A DNA stretch of 35,464 nucleotides from Bacteroidales bacterium (GTDB taxonomy: Bacteria; Bacteroidota; Bacteroidia; Bacteroidales; UBA1402): NCBI GenBank assembly GCA_028709215.1, contig JAQVXI010000020.1:1-35464 (forward strand), given 5' to 3'. Positions 17,509 to 26,430 of the stretch are shown here, piece after piece. Within the stretch, counting starts at the first letter, position 1, and each line of letters begins with the position of its first letter. The notes under the pieces are model-generated. The model did no database searches, had not been told where the DNA came from, and worked only from the letters and a program-made list of their open reading frames with translations. Position numbers and translations under genes: made by a program.

Positions 17509-19032
17509 ATGTCTGCAAACAAAACGATTAAGACAGCGTTGGTTTCCGTCTTCCATAAAGAAGGCTTGGATGAAATCATAACCAAGCTGCATGCCGAAGG
17601 TGTTTCTTTTCTTTCAACGGGGGGAACGCGTCAGTTTATTGAACAATTAGGGGTTCCCTGTCAAGCGGTTGAAGAGTTGACCGGCTATCCTTCTATTTTA
17701 GGCGGTCGTGTCAAAACCCTGCATCCGAAAGTGTTTGGAGGGATCTTAAGCCGTCGTTCCTCAGACAGTGATTCGCAACAGTGCGCAACGTATGAAATTC
17801 CGGAGATTGATCTTGTAATCGTTGATTTGTATCCGTTTGAGGATACCGTAGCCTCCGGTGCCGCCGACGAAGCCATTATTGAGAAAATCGATATCGGTGG
17901 CATCTCCTTGATACGGGCTGCTGCCAAAAACTTTCAGGATGTGGTTATTGTTGCTTCAAAACAACAATATGCTCCATTGCTTGATATTTTAAACGAACGA
18001 GGGGCGCATACAAGCCTGGAGGATCGTCGTTGGTTTGCCAAGGAAGCGTTTGCCGTGTCTTCCGGTTACGATGCCGCCATTTTCAATTGGTTTGATGGAG
18101 GAGAAGGGTCTGCTTTCCGCTTTTCAGGAAACGAAGCCAAATCCTTGCGTTACGGAGAAAACCCGCATCAAAAAGGTTTGTTTTATGGGGATTTTGAAGA
18201 ATGCTTTGAACAACTGCAGGGTAAAGAGATTTCCTACAACAACTTATTGGATCTTGACGCTGCCGTCAACCTGATACAGGATTTTGATGAAACAACCTTT
18301 GCCATTCTTAAACACAACAATGCCTGTGGGGTTGCTTCCCGTACGGAATTGGTAGAGGCCTGGAAAGCAGCGCTTGCCGGGGATCCGGTTTCCGCTTTTG
18401 GCGGCGTATTGGTGACCAACCGGGTGGTGGATGTGGAAACGGCCGAGGAAATTAATAAAATATTTTTTGAAGTAATCGTAGCGCCCGATTACGATGTGGA
18501 AGCACTCAAAGTCTTGACGTCTAAAAAGAATCGGATTATCTTGATTCTAAAGGATACGTTGAAGGCTTCTCAACAATTCCGATCCATTCTCAACGGTGTA
18601 TTGGTACAGGATAAAGATCTGAAAACAGAAACCAAAGAGGATTTGCAGCCCGTGACGAACGTTCAGCCGGCTTCCTCTCAGATTGAAGACTTGCTTTTTG
18701 CCAATAAACTGGTCAAACACAGCAAATCGAATGCAATCGTGTTGGTCAAAAATAAACAGCTGTGCGCCAGTGGTGTGGGACAAACTTCACGGGTGGATGC
18801 CTTGAAGCAGGCCATTGAAAAAGCACATAGCTTTCAAATGGATTTGAACGATGCCGTCATGGCATCCGATGCGTTTTTCCCCTTCCCGGATTGCGTGGAA
18901 ATCGCAGATCAAGCCGGAATCACAGCGGTTATTCAACCGGGAGGTTCCATCAACGATCAAAAATCGATTGATTATTGCAACGAACACAACGTTGCTATGG
19001 TCACAACGGGTTTTAGACATTTTAAACATTAA
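17509..19032 (+). CDS. purH: Bifunctional AICAR formyltransferase / IMP cyclohydrolase
   Basis: 507 residues, full length. The N-terminal MGS-like IMP cyclohydrolase domain contains FLSTGGTRQFIEQLG and GGRVKTLHPKVFGGIL. The transformylase part has SLRYGENPHQKG, the catalytic Lys-His of ILKHNNACG, DPVSAFGG, and the C-terminal SDAFFPFPDCVE and IQPGGSINDQ. It performs the last two steps of IMP synthesis in the cytoplasm. The stop is 3 bases before mreB, an arrangement common in Bacteroidetes that links purine synthesis to the rod-shape genes by cotranscription. Confidence 0.97.
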   Translation: MSANKTIKTALVSVFHKEGLDEIITKLHAEGVSFLSTGGTRQFIEQLGVPCQAVEELTGYPSILGGRVKTLHPKVFGGILSRRSSDSDSQQCATYEIPEIDLVIVDLYPFEDTVASGAADEAIIEKIDIGGISLIRAAAKNFQDVVIVASKQQYAPLLDILNERGAHTSLEDRRWFAKEAFAVSSGYDAAIFNWFDGGEGSAFRFSGNEAKSLRYGENPHQKGLFYGDFEECFEQLQGKEISYNNLLDLDAAVNLIQDFDETTFAILKHNNACGVASRTELVEAWKAALAGDPVSAFGGVLVTNRVVDVETAEEINKIFFEVIVAPDYDVEALKVLTSKKNRIILILKDTLKASQQFRSILNGVLVQDKDLKTETKEDLQPVTNVQPASSQIEDLLFANKLVKHSKSNAIVLVKNKQLCASGVGQTSRVDALKQAIEKAHSFQMDLNDAVMASDAFFPFPDCVEIADQAGITAVIQPGGSINDQKSIDYCNEHNVAMVTTGFRHFKH

Positions 19033-19035
19033 AAT

Positions 19036-20055
19036 ATGGGCATTTTTTCGTTTACGCAGGAAATCGCCATGGATCTTGGCACGGCGAATACCATCATCAC
19101 ACTCAACGATAAGATTGTCGTGGATGAGCCTAGTATCGTTGCGCTGGATCGCCGAACCGATCGCCTGTTGGCCGTCGGAGAGAAGGCGCGCCAGATGCAC
19201 GGCAAGACGCCGGATAACATAAAAACGGTGCGTCCCTTGCGAGATGGTGTGATCGCTGATTTTTATGCGGCAGAACAGATGATGCGTGGTTTGATTAAGA
19301 TGGCTACTGCAAAGAAGCGTCTTTTTTCTCCCAATTTACGCATGGTCATCAGTGTGCCATCCGGTTCTACGGAGGTGGAATTGCGTGCCGTGCGTGACTC
19401 TGCAGAACATGCCGGTGGCCGCGATGTCTATATGCTGTACGAACCCATGGCTGCCGCTCTTGGAATTGGTATAGACGTGGAAGCGCCGGAAGGAAACATG
19501 ATTGTGGACATCGGTGGCGGAACCACGGAAATCGCGATTATTTCGTTGGGTGGAATTGTGGCAAATAAATCCATTCGTATTGCCGGGGATGATTTTACGG
19601 CAGATATTCAGGAATATATGCGTCGTCAGCACAATTTGCGCGTGGGAGAACGTACAGCGGAGATGATCAAAATCAATGTAGGATCCGCACTGACCGATCT
19701 TGAGAGTCCACCGGAAGATTATGTGGTGCACGGACCCAACCAAATGACAGCCTTACCGATGGAAGTGCCTGTGTCTTATCAGGAAATTGCACATTGTTTG
19801 GAAAAATCCATTTCAAAGGTAGAGATGGCTGTTTTGAGTGCGTTGGAACAGACGCCTCCTGAATTGTATTCGGATATTGTGCGCCGTGGTGTGTATTTGG
19901 CCGGAGGTGGTGCTTTGTTGCGTGGCTTAGCCAAGCGTTTGGGGGATAAGATTAATATTCCGTTCAACGTCGCCGAGGATCCCTTGCACGCTGTAGCCAG
20001 AGGTACAGGCATTGCTCTTAAGAATTTTGACAAATTCAACTTCCTGATTCGATAA
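19036..20055 (+). CDS. mreB: Rod shape-determining protein MreB
   Basis: 339-residue bacterial actin. Visible motifs are phosphate 1 MDLGTANT, phosphate 2 IVDIGGGTTEIAIISLGG and the adenosine motif LAGGGALLRGLAKRL, with the conserved KTVRPLRDGVIADF. It forms cytoplasmic filaments that guide the elongation machinery encoded by the next four genes. No internal deletions. Confidence 0.97.
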   Translation: MGIFSFTQEIAMDLGTANTIITLNDKIVVDEPSIVALDRRTDRLLAVGEKARQMHGKTPDNIKTVRPLRDGVIADFYAAEQMMRGLIKMATAKKRLFSPNLRMVISVPSGSTEVELRAVRDSAEHAGGRDVYMLYEPMAAALGIGIDVEAPEGNMIVDIGGGTTEIAIISLGGIVANKSIRIAGDDFTADIQEYMRRQHNLRVGERTAEMIKINVGSALTDLESPPEDYVVHGPNQMTALPMEVPVSYQEIAHCLEKSISKVEMAVLSALEQTPPELYSDIVRRGVYLAGGGALLRGLAKRLGDKINIPFNVAEDPLHAVARGTGIALKNFDKFNFLIR

Positions 20056-20062
20056 TCCAAAT

Positions 20063-20090
20063 CCGACCGTAGTTGCGGTCGGTGGATTTT
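20063..20090 (+). terminator. Hairpin between mreB and mreC (possible attenuator)
   Basis: CCGACCG (20063-20069) pairs perfectly with CGGTCGG (20076-20082) across a 6-base loop, followed by TGGATTTTTCT. The stem is strong and a short T-run follows, so it may act as a partial terminator or as an mRNA stabiliser lowering mreC-rodA output relative to mreB. Confidence 0.5.
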
Positions 20091-20114
20091 TCTATTGTTC
20101 CAGAAAGTTCGCGT

Positions 20115-20957
20115 ATGCAAAATCTAATCCGTTTTTTGACGAAGTCCGGAACTTTCTTGTTGTTTGTTCTTTTACAGGGCATCTCGATTTATCTGCTGGT
20201 GACGGGCAACCGCTTCCAGCAGTCGGTCGTTTTTAGTTCTGCCAATCAAGTGGCAGGGAAGATCTATGAGTGGCGGGAGTCGTTGACGGTTTTCTTCAGC
20301 TTGAAGTCCAACAACGAAGCGTTGATGCGCGAGAATAATGATCTGCTTGTACGTATTCACACACTGGAGGAGGCCTTGAGTCTCTATTCGGATGATTCGA
20401 CGATCCCCTTGATTCAGCCCAATCCTGCAGAGTCGTTTCGTTTGATTCCGGCACGTGTCCATCATTATTCTACGGCGCATTTGAAAAACTTTATCACATT
20501 GAACGTGGGTAGTAAGGATGGTGTGCAGCCGGAAATGGGTGTGGCCAATGCCGATGGGATTGTTGGCGTCGTGAGTCGTGTTTCAGATCATTATTCTGTG
20601 GTGATTCCGGTGATCAATCCTCAAATTGTTCGATTTAGCTGCAAGCTCAAATCCAGCAACACCAACGGGTCCCTGGTCTGGGATGGGGTTGACAAACGTT
20701 TTGCCTTCCTGGAGGAGGTGCCGCCCTATGTTCCCGTTAGCAAGGGGGATACGGTTGTAACCAGCGGCTATTCGGATATTTTTCCGGAGGGAATTGCAGT
20801 AGGCATCGTTGAAGATTATTTTTTGGGAGAACATGCGAAGTTTTTACATGTAAAGATTCGATTGTCGGTCAAGTTTGACGCTTTGTCCAATGTGCGTGTC
20901 ATCGATTATATCCATCAGAAAGAAATGAAACGTTTGATCCGGGAGGCTGAATTATGA
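20115..20957 (+). CDS. mreC: Rod shape-determining protein MreC
   Basis: I use the ATG at 20115 (MQNLIRFLTKSG); an upstream TTG at 20073 would lie inside the hairpin. The 280-residue protein has one N-terminal membrane segment (about residues 12-32), a coiled coil (about 60-95) and the periplasmic beta-barrel domain with LNVGSKDGVQPEMGVANADGIVG and GDTVVTSGYSDIFPEGIAVG. It is a bitopic scaffold between MreB and PBP2. It overlaps mreD by 4 bases (ATGA). Confidence 0.93.
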   Translation: MQNLIRFLTKSGTFLLFVLLQGISIYLLVTGNRFQQSVVFSSANQVAGKIYEWRESLTVFFSLKSNNEALMRENNDLLVRIHTLEEALSLYSDDSTIPLIQPNPAESFRLIPARVHHYSTAHLKNFITLNVGSKDGVQPEMGVANADGIVGVVSRVSDHYSVVIPVINPQIVRFSCKLKSSNTNGSLVWDGVDKRFAFLEEVPPYVPVSKGDTVVTSGYSDIFPEGIAVGIVEDYFLGEHAKFLHVKIRLSVKFDALSNVRVIDYIHQKEMKRLIREAEL

Positions 20958-21469
20958 AATTTTATGTCCAACACGTCGTATGGTTTTTGTCCCTGATTGC
21001 TCTTCAGGTGTTGGTGCTGGATAGCATTCAGTTCATGGGCTTTTTCTTGCCTTTTGTTTACGTATATCCCATATTGCATCTGCCGGCCAATATGCGTACA
21101 CCTTGGGTTGTGTTGGTTTCGTTTTTGACCGGAATGGTCATTGATGTCTTTTCCAATACACCGGGTATGCATGCCTCAGCCGCCACACTCTTGGGCTTTT
21201 TGCGTTATCCTGTATTGAGATTGTTTGTATTAAAGGAGGATTTGGGCATGCGAAACGTTCAATCGGAATGGTTGGGCTGGTCGGTTTACTGGAGATATGC
21301 AACACTTTTGGTTTTTTTGCATCACGTTAGTCTGTTCTTATTGGAGTCCTTTACGTTTTTGCATGTGGGTTTGTTGCTCATCAAAATCCCCGTTTGTGTT
21401 CTATTGACGCTTGTATGCATTTTCTGTTTCGAACAGTTCAAACCACGTGGACATGCAACAAAATTTTGA
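20954..21469 (+). CDS. mreD: Rod shape-determining protein MreD
   Basis: 171-residue hydrophobic protein with about five membrane segments, in the MreD position between mreC and PBP2. The segment GMVIDVFSNTPGMHASAATLLGFLRYP is typical of Bacteroidetes MreD. Together with MreC it is an inner-membrane part of the elongasome. Confidence 0.88.
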   Translation: MKFYVQHVVWFLSLIALQVLVLDSIQFMGFFLPFVYVYPILHLPANMRTPWVVLVSFLTGMVIDVFSNTPGMHASAATLLGFLRYPVLRLFVLKEDLGMRNVQSEWLGWSVYWRYATLLVFLHHVSLFLLESFTFLHVGLLLIKIPVCVLLTLVCIFCFEQFKPRGHATKF

Positions 21470-23306
21470 TTCGATGCGTAAAAAAAACATTCTGATGTTC
21501 CTGATCATCGGTGTGTTTGTTTTGTATTTGATTCGATTGATGTCGTTGCAGTTGTTTAATGATCAGTACCGTGTTTATGCAGATAGCAATGCCTTTTATC
21601 AACGCACGGTTTATCCAAGTCGTGGGCTGATGTATGATCGAAATGGTTCGCTGTTGGTGTACAATCAGCCGGCTTATGATGTGTTGGTCACGATGCGTGA
21701 AGTAGAGGATTTGGATACCGTAGATTTTTGCCAAACGGTAGGCATTCGGCGGGACGTTTTTGATCAGCAGATGTCTGCGGTTAAAAACCGCCGATTGAAT
21801 CCCGGCTATTCTTCGTATACACCACAGGTATTTCTATCCCAGTTGTCGTCTGAGACCTATGGGGTTCTTCAGGAGAAGTTATTTCGATACAAGGGGTTCT
21901 CTGTTCGGAGTAGAACGTTACGTTCGTATATGCAGCCTATTGCAGCTCATGCGTTGGGCTATGTTGCAGAAGTCAATCAGAAAGATATTGAACGGGATCC
22001 CTATTATGTGCCCGGTGATTACAGTGGTCGTTCGGGGGTTGAACTGACGTACGAATCGGTATTGAGAGGAGAAAAAGGGGTTGAGGTGTTGCTTCGTGAT
22101 GCGCACGGTCGGGTCAAAGGTCGTTACGACGAAGGTAAAAGGGACCAGCCAGCTGTACCCGGACACGATCTGACGTTATCGCTGGATATGGAACTTCAGG
22201 CGTATGCCGAGTTGTTGATGCAAAACAAACGCGGTGCCATTGTTGCCATTGAACCGCAAACCGGTGAATTGTTGGCCTATGTTTCGGCGCCCACGTACGA
22301 TCCGGGTTTGTTGGTCGGTCGCAACCGTGCCAATAATTTTCGAACATTGGAGCGTTCTCCGCATAAGATATTCCTGAATCGCCCCATTCAGTCCAATTAT
22401 CCGCCCGGGTCAACGTTTAAGCCGGCACAGGCACTTGTATTGCTTCAGGAAGGAATCATTCGACCGGAAACGCAGGTCTCTTGTCAGATGGGATATTATT
22501 ACGCTCCCGGCCATAAAGTAGGCTGTCATGCACATGCTTCTCCATTGCCGTTGGCTCCTGCGATTGCCACCTCCTGCAATGCGTATTTTTGTCACGGTTA
22601 TCGAACGATGATGGATCATTCCAAGTATGGAAGCATCCATGTTGCGATGGATAAATGGAGGGATTATATGGTGGGGATGGGTTTTGGCTACCCGTTGGGG
22701 ATCGATATTCCCTTTGAAAAACGTGGGTTGATTCCAAATAGTCAGTACTACAACAAATGGTATGGAGAGAAGGGCTGGCGGGGTGCAACCATTATCTCCA
22801 ATGCGATCGGGCAGGGTGAAGTCTTGGCCACTCCCCTCCAGATTGCCAATTTTTGTAGCACGATCGCCAACAGAGGCTGGTTTATTACACCACATTTGGT
22901 TAAGCAAATTGAAGGTGTAGAACTGAACTCAGCCTATAAGCGTCGCAACCAAACCGGTGTGGATGCTGCTTACTTCGAGCCCATCATTGAGGGTATGCAC
23001 GGTGCTGTGTTGAATGGTACAGCCAGAGGTGTTCAGATACCCGGCATTGAGATTTGTGGTAAGACGGGAACGGCTCAAAATTCAGCCGGAGAGGATCATT
23101 CGATTTTTATGTGTTTTGCGCCAAAAGAAAATCCAAAGATTGCCTTGTTGGTATTTATAGAAAATGGTGGTTACGGTGCTACATGGGCTGTACCCATGGC
23201 GAGTTTATTACTGGAAAAGTATTTAAATAGACGCGTTGAGGATACTCGATTATGGATGGAACAACGATTGTTGAACGCTAATTTGATAGAACTTGAATCG
23301 TACTGA
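21453..23306 (+). CDS. mrdA: Penicillin-binding protein 2 (elongasome transpeptidase)
   Basis: I chose the ATG at 21453 (617 residues, overlapping mreD by 17 bases); the ATG at 21474, just after the mreD stop, is nearly as good (MRKKNILMFLIIGVF). An N-terminal membrane anchor is followed by the dimerisation domain (YPSRGLMYDRNGSLLVYN) and the transpeptidase domain with the active-site Ser320 in STFK, SCN in ATSCNAYF and Lys537 in GKTGTAQN. It cross-links peptidoglycan during elongation, together with RodA encoded next. Confidence 0.94.
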   Translation: MQQNFDSMRKKNILMFLIIGVFVLYLIRLMSLQLFNDQYRVYADSNAFYQRTVYPSRGLMYDRNGSLLVYNQPAYDVLVTMREVEDLDTVDFCQTVGIRRDVFDQQMSAVKNRRLNPGYSSYTPQVFLSQLSSETYGVLQEKLFRYKGFSVRSRTLRSYMQPIAAHALGYVAEVNQKDIERDPYYVPGDYSGRSGVELTYESVLRGEKGVEVLLRDAHGRVKGRYDEGKRDQPAVPGHDLTLSLDMELQAYAELLMQNKRGAIVAIEPQTGELLAYVSAPTYDPGLLVGRNRANNFRTLERSPHKIFLNRPIQSNYPPGSTFKPAQALVLLQEGIIRPETQVSCQMGYYYAPGHKVGCHAHASPLPLAPAIATSCNAYFCHGYRTMMDHSKYGSIHVAMDKWRDYMVGMGFGYPLGIDIPFEKRGLIPNSQYYNKWYGEKGWRGATIISNAIGQGEVLATPLQIANFCSTIANRGWFITPHLVKQIEGVELNSAYKRRNQTGVDAAYFEPIIEGMHGAVLNGTARGVQIPGIEICGKTGTAQNSAGEDHSIFMCFAPKENPKIALLVFIENGGYGATWAVPMASLLLEKYLNRRVEDTRLWMEQRLLNANLIELESY

Positions 23307-23307
23307 T

Positions 23308-24753
23308 GTGACTCCTTTTTGGAAAGCGTTGGACTGGTGGGTTGTCGGTCTGTATGTGCTGCTTTGTGTCGTGGGATGTTTGAGCATCTACGGGGCAAGT
23401 TTTGATTTTGAACATCCCGGTTTTTTTGATTTGGACCAGCGCTCCGGAAAGCAATTCGTGTGGTTTATTCTAGCGCTTGTCATTGGGGTTTTTCTATTGA
23501 TGATGGATTCCAATACCTATTACAATTGGTCCTTTATTCTGTATGCCGGCATTATTTTGATCTTGCTGCTGACGTTGGTGGTTGCTACCGATGTCAAAGG
23601 CTCTCGGTCATGGCTAAATATGGGTTTTGTCTCCATACAACCGGCGGAGCTTGCAAAATTTTCGACGGCGTTGGCCTTGTCACGTCTCATGAGTTCCTAC
23701 AATTTTCAGTTGCGTCAGACGAAGAGTGTACTAATGATCGGATCGTTGATTCTGTTGCCTATGTTGATCATTGTGTTGCAAAAAGAAACGGGTTCTGCGT
23801 TGGTTTTTGCCGCCTTTATCTTGATGTTGTTTCGTGAAGGAATGCCCGGCGTTCTGTTGTTTTTATTGGTCTGCCTGGTGGCGTATTTTGTTCTTAGCAT
23901 ACGTTTTGGAGAGGATCTTTTGTTTCAAACTACGTCACTTGGTCCTATGCTGGTGCTGTTGTTGATTTTTATCATTCTATGTGGAATGCTCATCACCTAT
24001 CGAAAGGATTATGCGTTGGTTAAAGGTTTGGTATTTATACAGTTACCGATCTTTGTTGTGGCCCTGTTGGTCAACGCGTTGGGTTGGTTTGCTTTTGATG
24101 TGAACGATGTGCTTGTGACGATGTTGATCCTGACGGTGTTGTTTCTGTTGTTTAAGGCTTTGGTGCTTCGGATGATGCCCTATTTTTACTTGTCTTTGTT
24201 TGTGCTTTTTTCGATTGCCTTTTTGTACTCGACCGATTATGCCTTTGATAAAATCCTTGAACCGCATCATCGGGTCCGAATACAAGTTTTGTTGGGGATG
24301 AAAGATGATCCGAGTGGTGCCGGATACAACGTGAATCAATCCAAGATTGCCATTGGGTCGGGTGGTTTGTTTGGCAAAGGCTTTTTGAATGGTACCCAAA
24401 CCAAATTAAAATATGTGCCGGAGCAGGATACGGACTTCATCTTTTGCACGGTAGGCGAGGAGCAGGGGTTGATGGGGTCTGCATTTGTTCTTGGGCTCTA
24501 TTTGGCGTTGTTCTTACGGTTAATCTATTTGGCAGAACGACAACGCAATCCTTTTGCTCGAATTTACGGGTATTGCGTGGTTAGCATCCTCTTTTTTCAT
24601 GTGTTTGTGAATATCGGTATGGTGCTGGGCTTAATGCCGGTAATCGGCATCCCATTGCCCTTTTTAAGCTATGGGGGCTCCTCGTTGTGGTCCTTTACGA
24701 TCCTGTTGTTTATTTTTCTGCGTCTCGACGCCGATCGAACGCAATATCGGTAG
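23308..24753 (+). CDS. rodA: RodA peptidoglycan polymerase (SEDS family)
   Basis: The likely start is the GTG at 23308, directly after the PBP2 stop (23304-23306); a TTG at 23293 is an alternative. About 481 residues with some ten membrane helices. The SEDS motifs are present: KGSRSWLNMGFVSIQPAELAKF, the conserved Asp region in the loop QTKLKYVPEQDTDFIFCTVGEEQG and the C-terminal GLMPVIGIPLPFLSYGGSS. It polymerises glycan strands for elongation. The stop codon directly abuts that of the convergent gldH, with no terminator between them. Confidence 0.94.
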   Translation: MTPFWKALDWWVVGLYVLLCVVGCLSIYGASFDFEHPGFFDLDQRSGKQFVWFILALVIGVFLLMMDSNTYYNWSFILYAGIILILLLTLVVATDVKGSRSWLNMGFVSIQPAELAKFSTALALSRLMSSYNFQLRQTKSVLMIGSLILLPMLIIVLQKETGSALVFAAFILMLFREGMPGVLLFLLVCLVAYFVLSIRFGEDLLFQTTSLGPMLVLLLIFIILCGMLITYRKDYALVKGLVFIQLPIFVVALLVNALGWFAFDVNDVLVTMLILTVLFLLFKALVLRMMPYFYLSLFVLFSIAFLYSTDYAFDKILEPHHRVRIQVLLGMKDDPSGAGYNVNQSKIAIGSGGLFGKGFLNGTQTKLKYVPEQDTDFIFCTVGEEQGLMGSAFVLGLYLALFLRLIYLAERQRNPFARIYGYCVVSILFFHVFVNIGMVLGLMPVIGIPLPFLSYGGSSLWSFTILLFIFLRLDADRTQYR

Positions 24754-25236
24754 TTAATCGGTGTGCAGTCGCAGATGTATATCCTCTATGCCCGGTAAAA
24801 TGGAATCTTTCATGCCGTGAACAATGGAAATACGAAAAAAACGCACGGAGTCCGTGGGTTTCCATTGAATGTCCGGTAATTGGATGCTTGTTTCAAATAA
24901 GGAGCCCCATCCCTTCCCGGTCCAGTTGCCAAGCGGATCCGATAAGGTGCACATGATGCTGTCTGTTTGTATTTGATCGCTTTGTGGAAGCTCTTTTTTT
25001 ATATACAGCCACAGGTTTTGATACGGATACGTTGTGTTGTTACGTAAACTCAACGTCGCATGGAGTTGGCTGGGGGTCTCTGCCCCCAGGCTATCCTCAA
25101 AGTGGATCGTGTCGTTGATTGCCCAGCCGCTGGCATGAATGCGGCTGGAGGCATTAAATCGGCTGTTTTTGACACAGGCTGTTGTGAAAAACAGGAGGGC
25201 GCATAGGGACGCCAGAATGGGTAAGCGCACGTTCAT
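24754..25236 (-). CDS. gldH: GldH-type gliding motility lipoprotein
   Basis: 160 residues with a lipoprotein signal (FFTTAC, lipid-modified Cys at residue 21). The conserved GldH pattern is readable: GWAINDTIHFEDS, LRNNTTYPYQNLWLYIK, SDPLGNWTGKGWGS and HGMKDSILPGIEDIHLRL. In Bacteroidales the gene usually sits beside a PSP1-domain gene, as here (4-base overlap). The role in non-gliding species is unclear. It is not one of the core secretion components. Confidence 0.88.
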   Translation of the reverse strand: MNVRLPILASLCALLFFTTACVKNSRFNASSRIHASGWAINDTIHFEDSLGAETPSQLHATLSLRNNTTYPYQNLWLYIKKELPQSDQIQTDSIMCTLSDPLGNWTGKGWGSLFETSIQLPDIQWKPTDSVRFFRISIVHGMKDSILPGIEDIHLRLHTD

Positions 25237-26426
25237 GGCTGGTCTGGCCTACGTTTTTTTGGTTTTTCAAATCGGGGTTTGTTGGCTGTGTCTGACTCTG
25301 GAGTTTGGGTCGGACGTTTGCGCCGTTCCTTGTCTTTTGGTTTGCGGTTGCGACTCGGTTTGCGTTCTGTGTCAAAACGTGTCAATCCATCTTCTGTCAG
25401 GATGTCCCCAAAGTCACTTTGTTTTTCTTGTTCGATGGCTTCCGATAGATTCTCGACTTGAATCCCTTTACGATTGAGCTGGATGACCTGCTTGGCTCGT
25501 TCGACCGGAATGCTTACTTCGTTCGCAAGGAAATCCTTATTGGTTGAATAGATGAGTATGCGCTTGAGAATGTCTGTTTTGACTAGGTAATAGGATCCAT
25601 CTTTTGTTTCGAGTGGAATGTCCTTGGATGGGAAGTCCTTTTGAGCTTCAACGTAGGTATCCATCTCGTAATTTAAGCAGCATTTCAGTTTTGCACATTG
25701 GCCTGCCAGTTTTTGCGGATTGAGAGACAAGTCCTGATAGCGGGCAGAGCTGGTTGAAACGCTGCTGAAGTTGGTCATCCACGAAGAGCAGCAAAGCTCG
25801 CGGCCACAAGGACCCACGCCGCCGATGCGTCCGGCCTCCTGACGTGCGCCAATCTGCTTCATCTCGATGCGTACGCGAAAGGTCTCCGCCAGAACCTTAA
25901 TGAGTTGACGGAAGTCGACACGATCGTCTGCGATGTAGTAAAAGATGGCTTTGTTTTTGTCTCCCTGGTATTCGACGTCACCAATTTTCATGTTAAGTTT
26001 CAGGTCTTCGGCAATCTTTCTGGACCGCAGCATGGTATCGTGTTCCAGCGCTTTGGCTTCTTCAAATTTTTCCATATCCACCGGCCTGGCTTTGCGGTAT
26101 ACACGTTTGACTTCCGTTTGCTCAAATCGATAATGTGTCTTTTTCATTTGTTTGAGTACCAACGCGCCTGTCAGCGTTACGGTGCCTATATCGTGTCCGG
26201 GAGTTGCTTCTACAGCGACAACATCTCCTTTTTGTAAGTCCAGTTTGTTGCTATTCAGGTAATAGCCTTTCCTTGTGTTTTTAAACTGAACCTCAATCCA
26301 ATCGGTTAGATTTTGGGCCTCCGGTATGTCACAAAGCCAATCAAACGTATTGAGCTTGTCCAGTTTTTGAGAATTGCAGGCTTTTTTTTTGCAGCCGCCG
26401 CAAGAAGTATCTAGATGTTGATCCAT
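25233..26426 (-). CDS. PSP1-domain (RicT-like) protein
   Basis: 397 residues. The central PSP1 domain carries the cysteine-rich motif GGVGPCGRELCCSSW and QCAKLKCCLNYE, with RIEMKQIGARQEAGRIGG before it, as in RicT/YaaT-like proteins. A Cys cluster also stands at the N-terminus (CGGCKKKAC), and the C-terminal ~60 residues are a basic, Pro/Lys/Arg-rich tail. The conserved cysteines suggest an iron-sulfur cluster as in the Ric complex; the function in Bacteroidetes is unknown. It lies 4 bases after holB and overlaps gldH by 4 bases. Confidence 0.85.
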   Translation of the reverse strand: MDQHLDTSCGGCKKKACNSQKLDKLNTFDWLCDIPEAQNLTDWIEVQFKNTRKGYYLNSNKLDLQKGDVVAVEATPGHDIGTVTLTGALVLKQMKKTHYRFEQTEVKRVYRKARPVDMEKFEEAKALEHDTMLRSRKIAEDLKLNMKIGDVEYQGDKNKAIFYYIADDRVDFRQLIKVLAETFRVRIEMKQIGARQEAGRIGGVGPCGRELCCSSWMTNFSSVSTSSARYQDLSLNPQKLAGQCAKLKCCLNYEMDTYVEAQKDFPSKDIPLETKDGSYYLVKTDILKRILIYSTNKDFLANEVSIPVERAKQVIQLNRKGIQVENLSEAIEQEKQSDFGDILTEDGLTRFDTERKPSRNRKPKDKERRKRPTQTPESDTANKPRFEKPKKRRPDQP

Positions 26427-26430
26427 GAGT

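Noticed and set aside
24751-24756. Directly abutting stop codons of rodA and gldH as an oddity
   Set aside because: Compact convergent gene ends are common and carry no further signal here.
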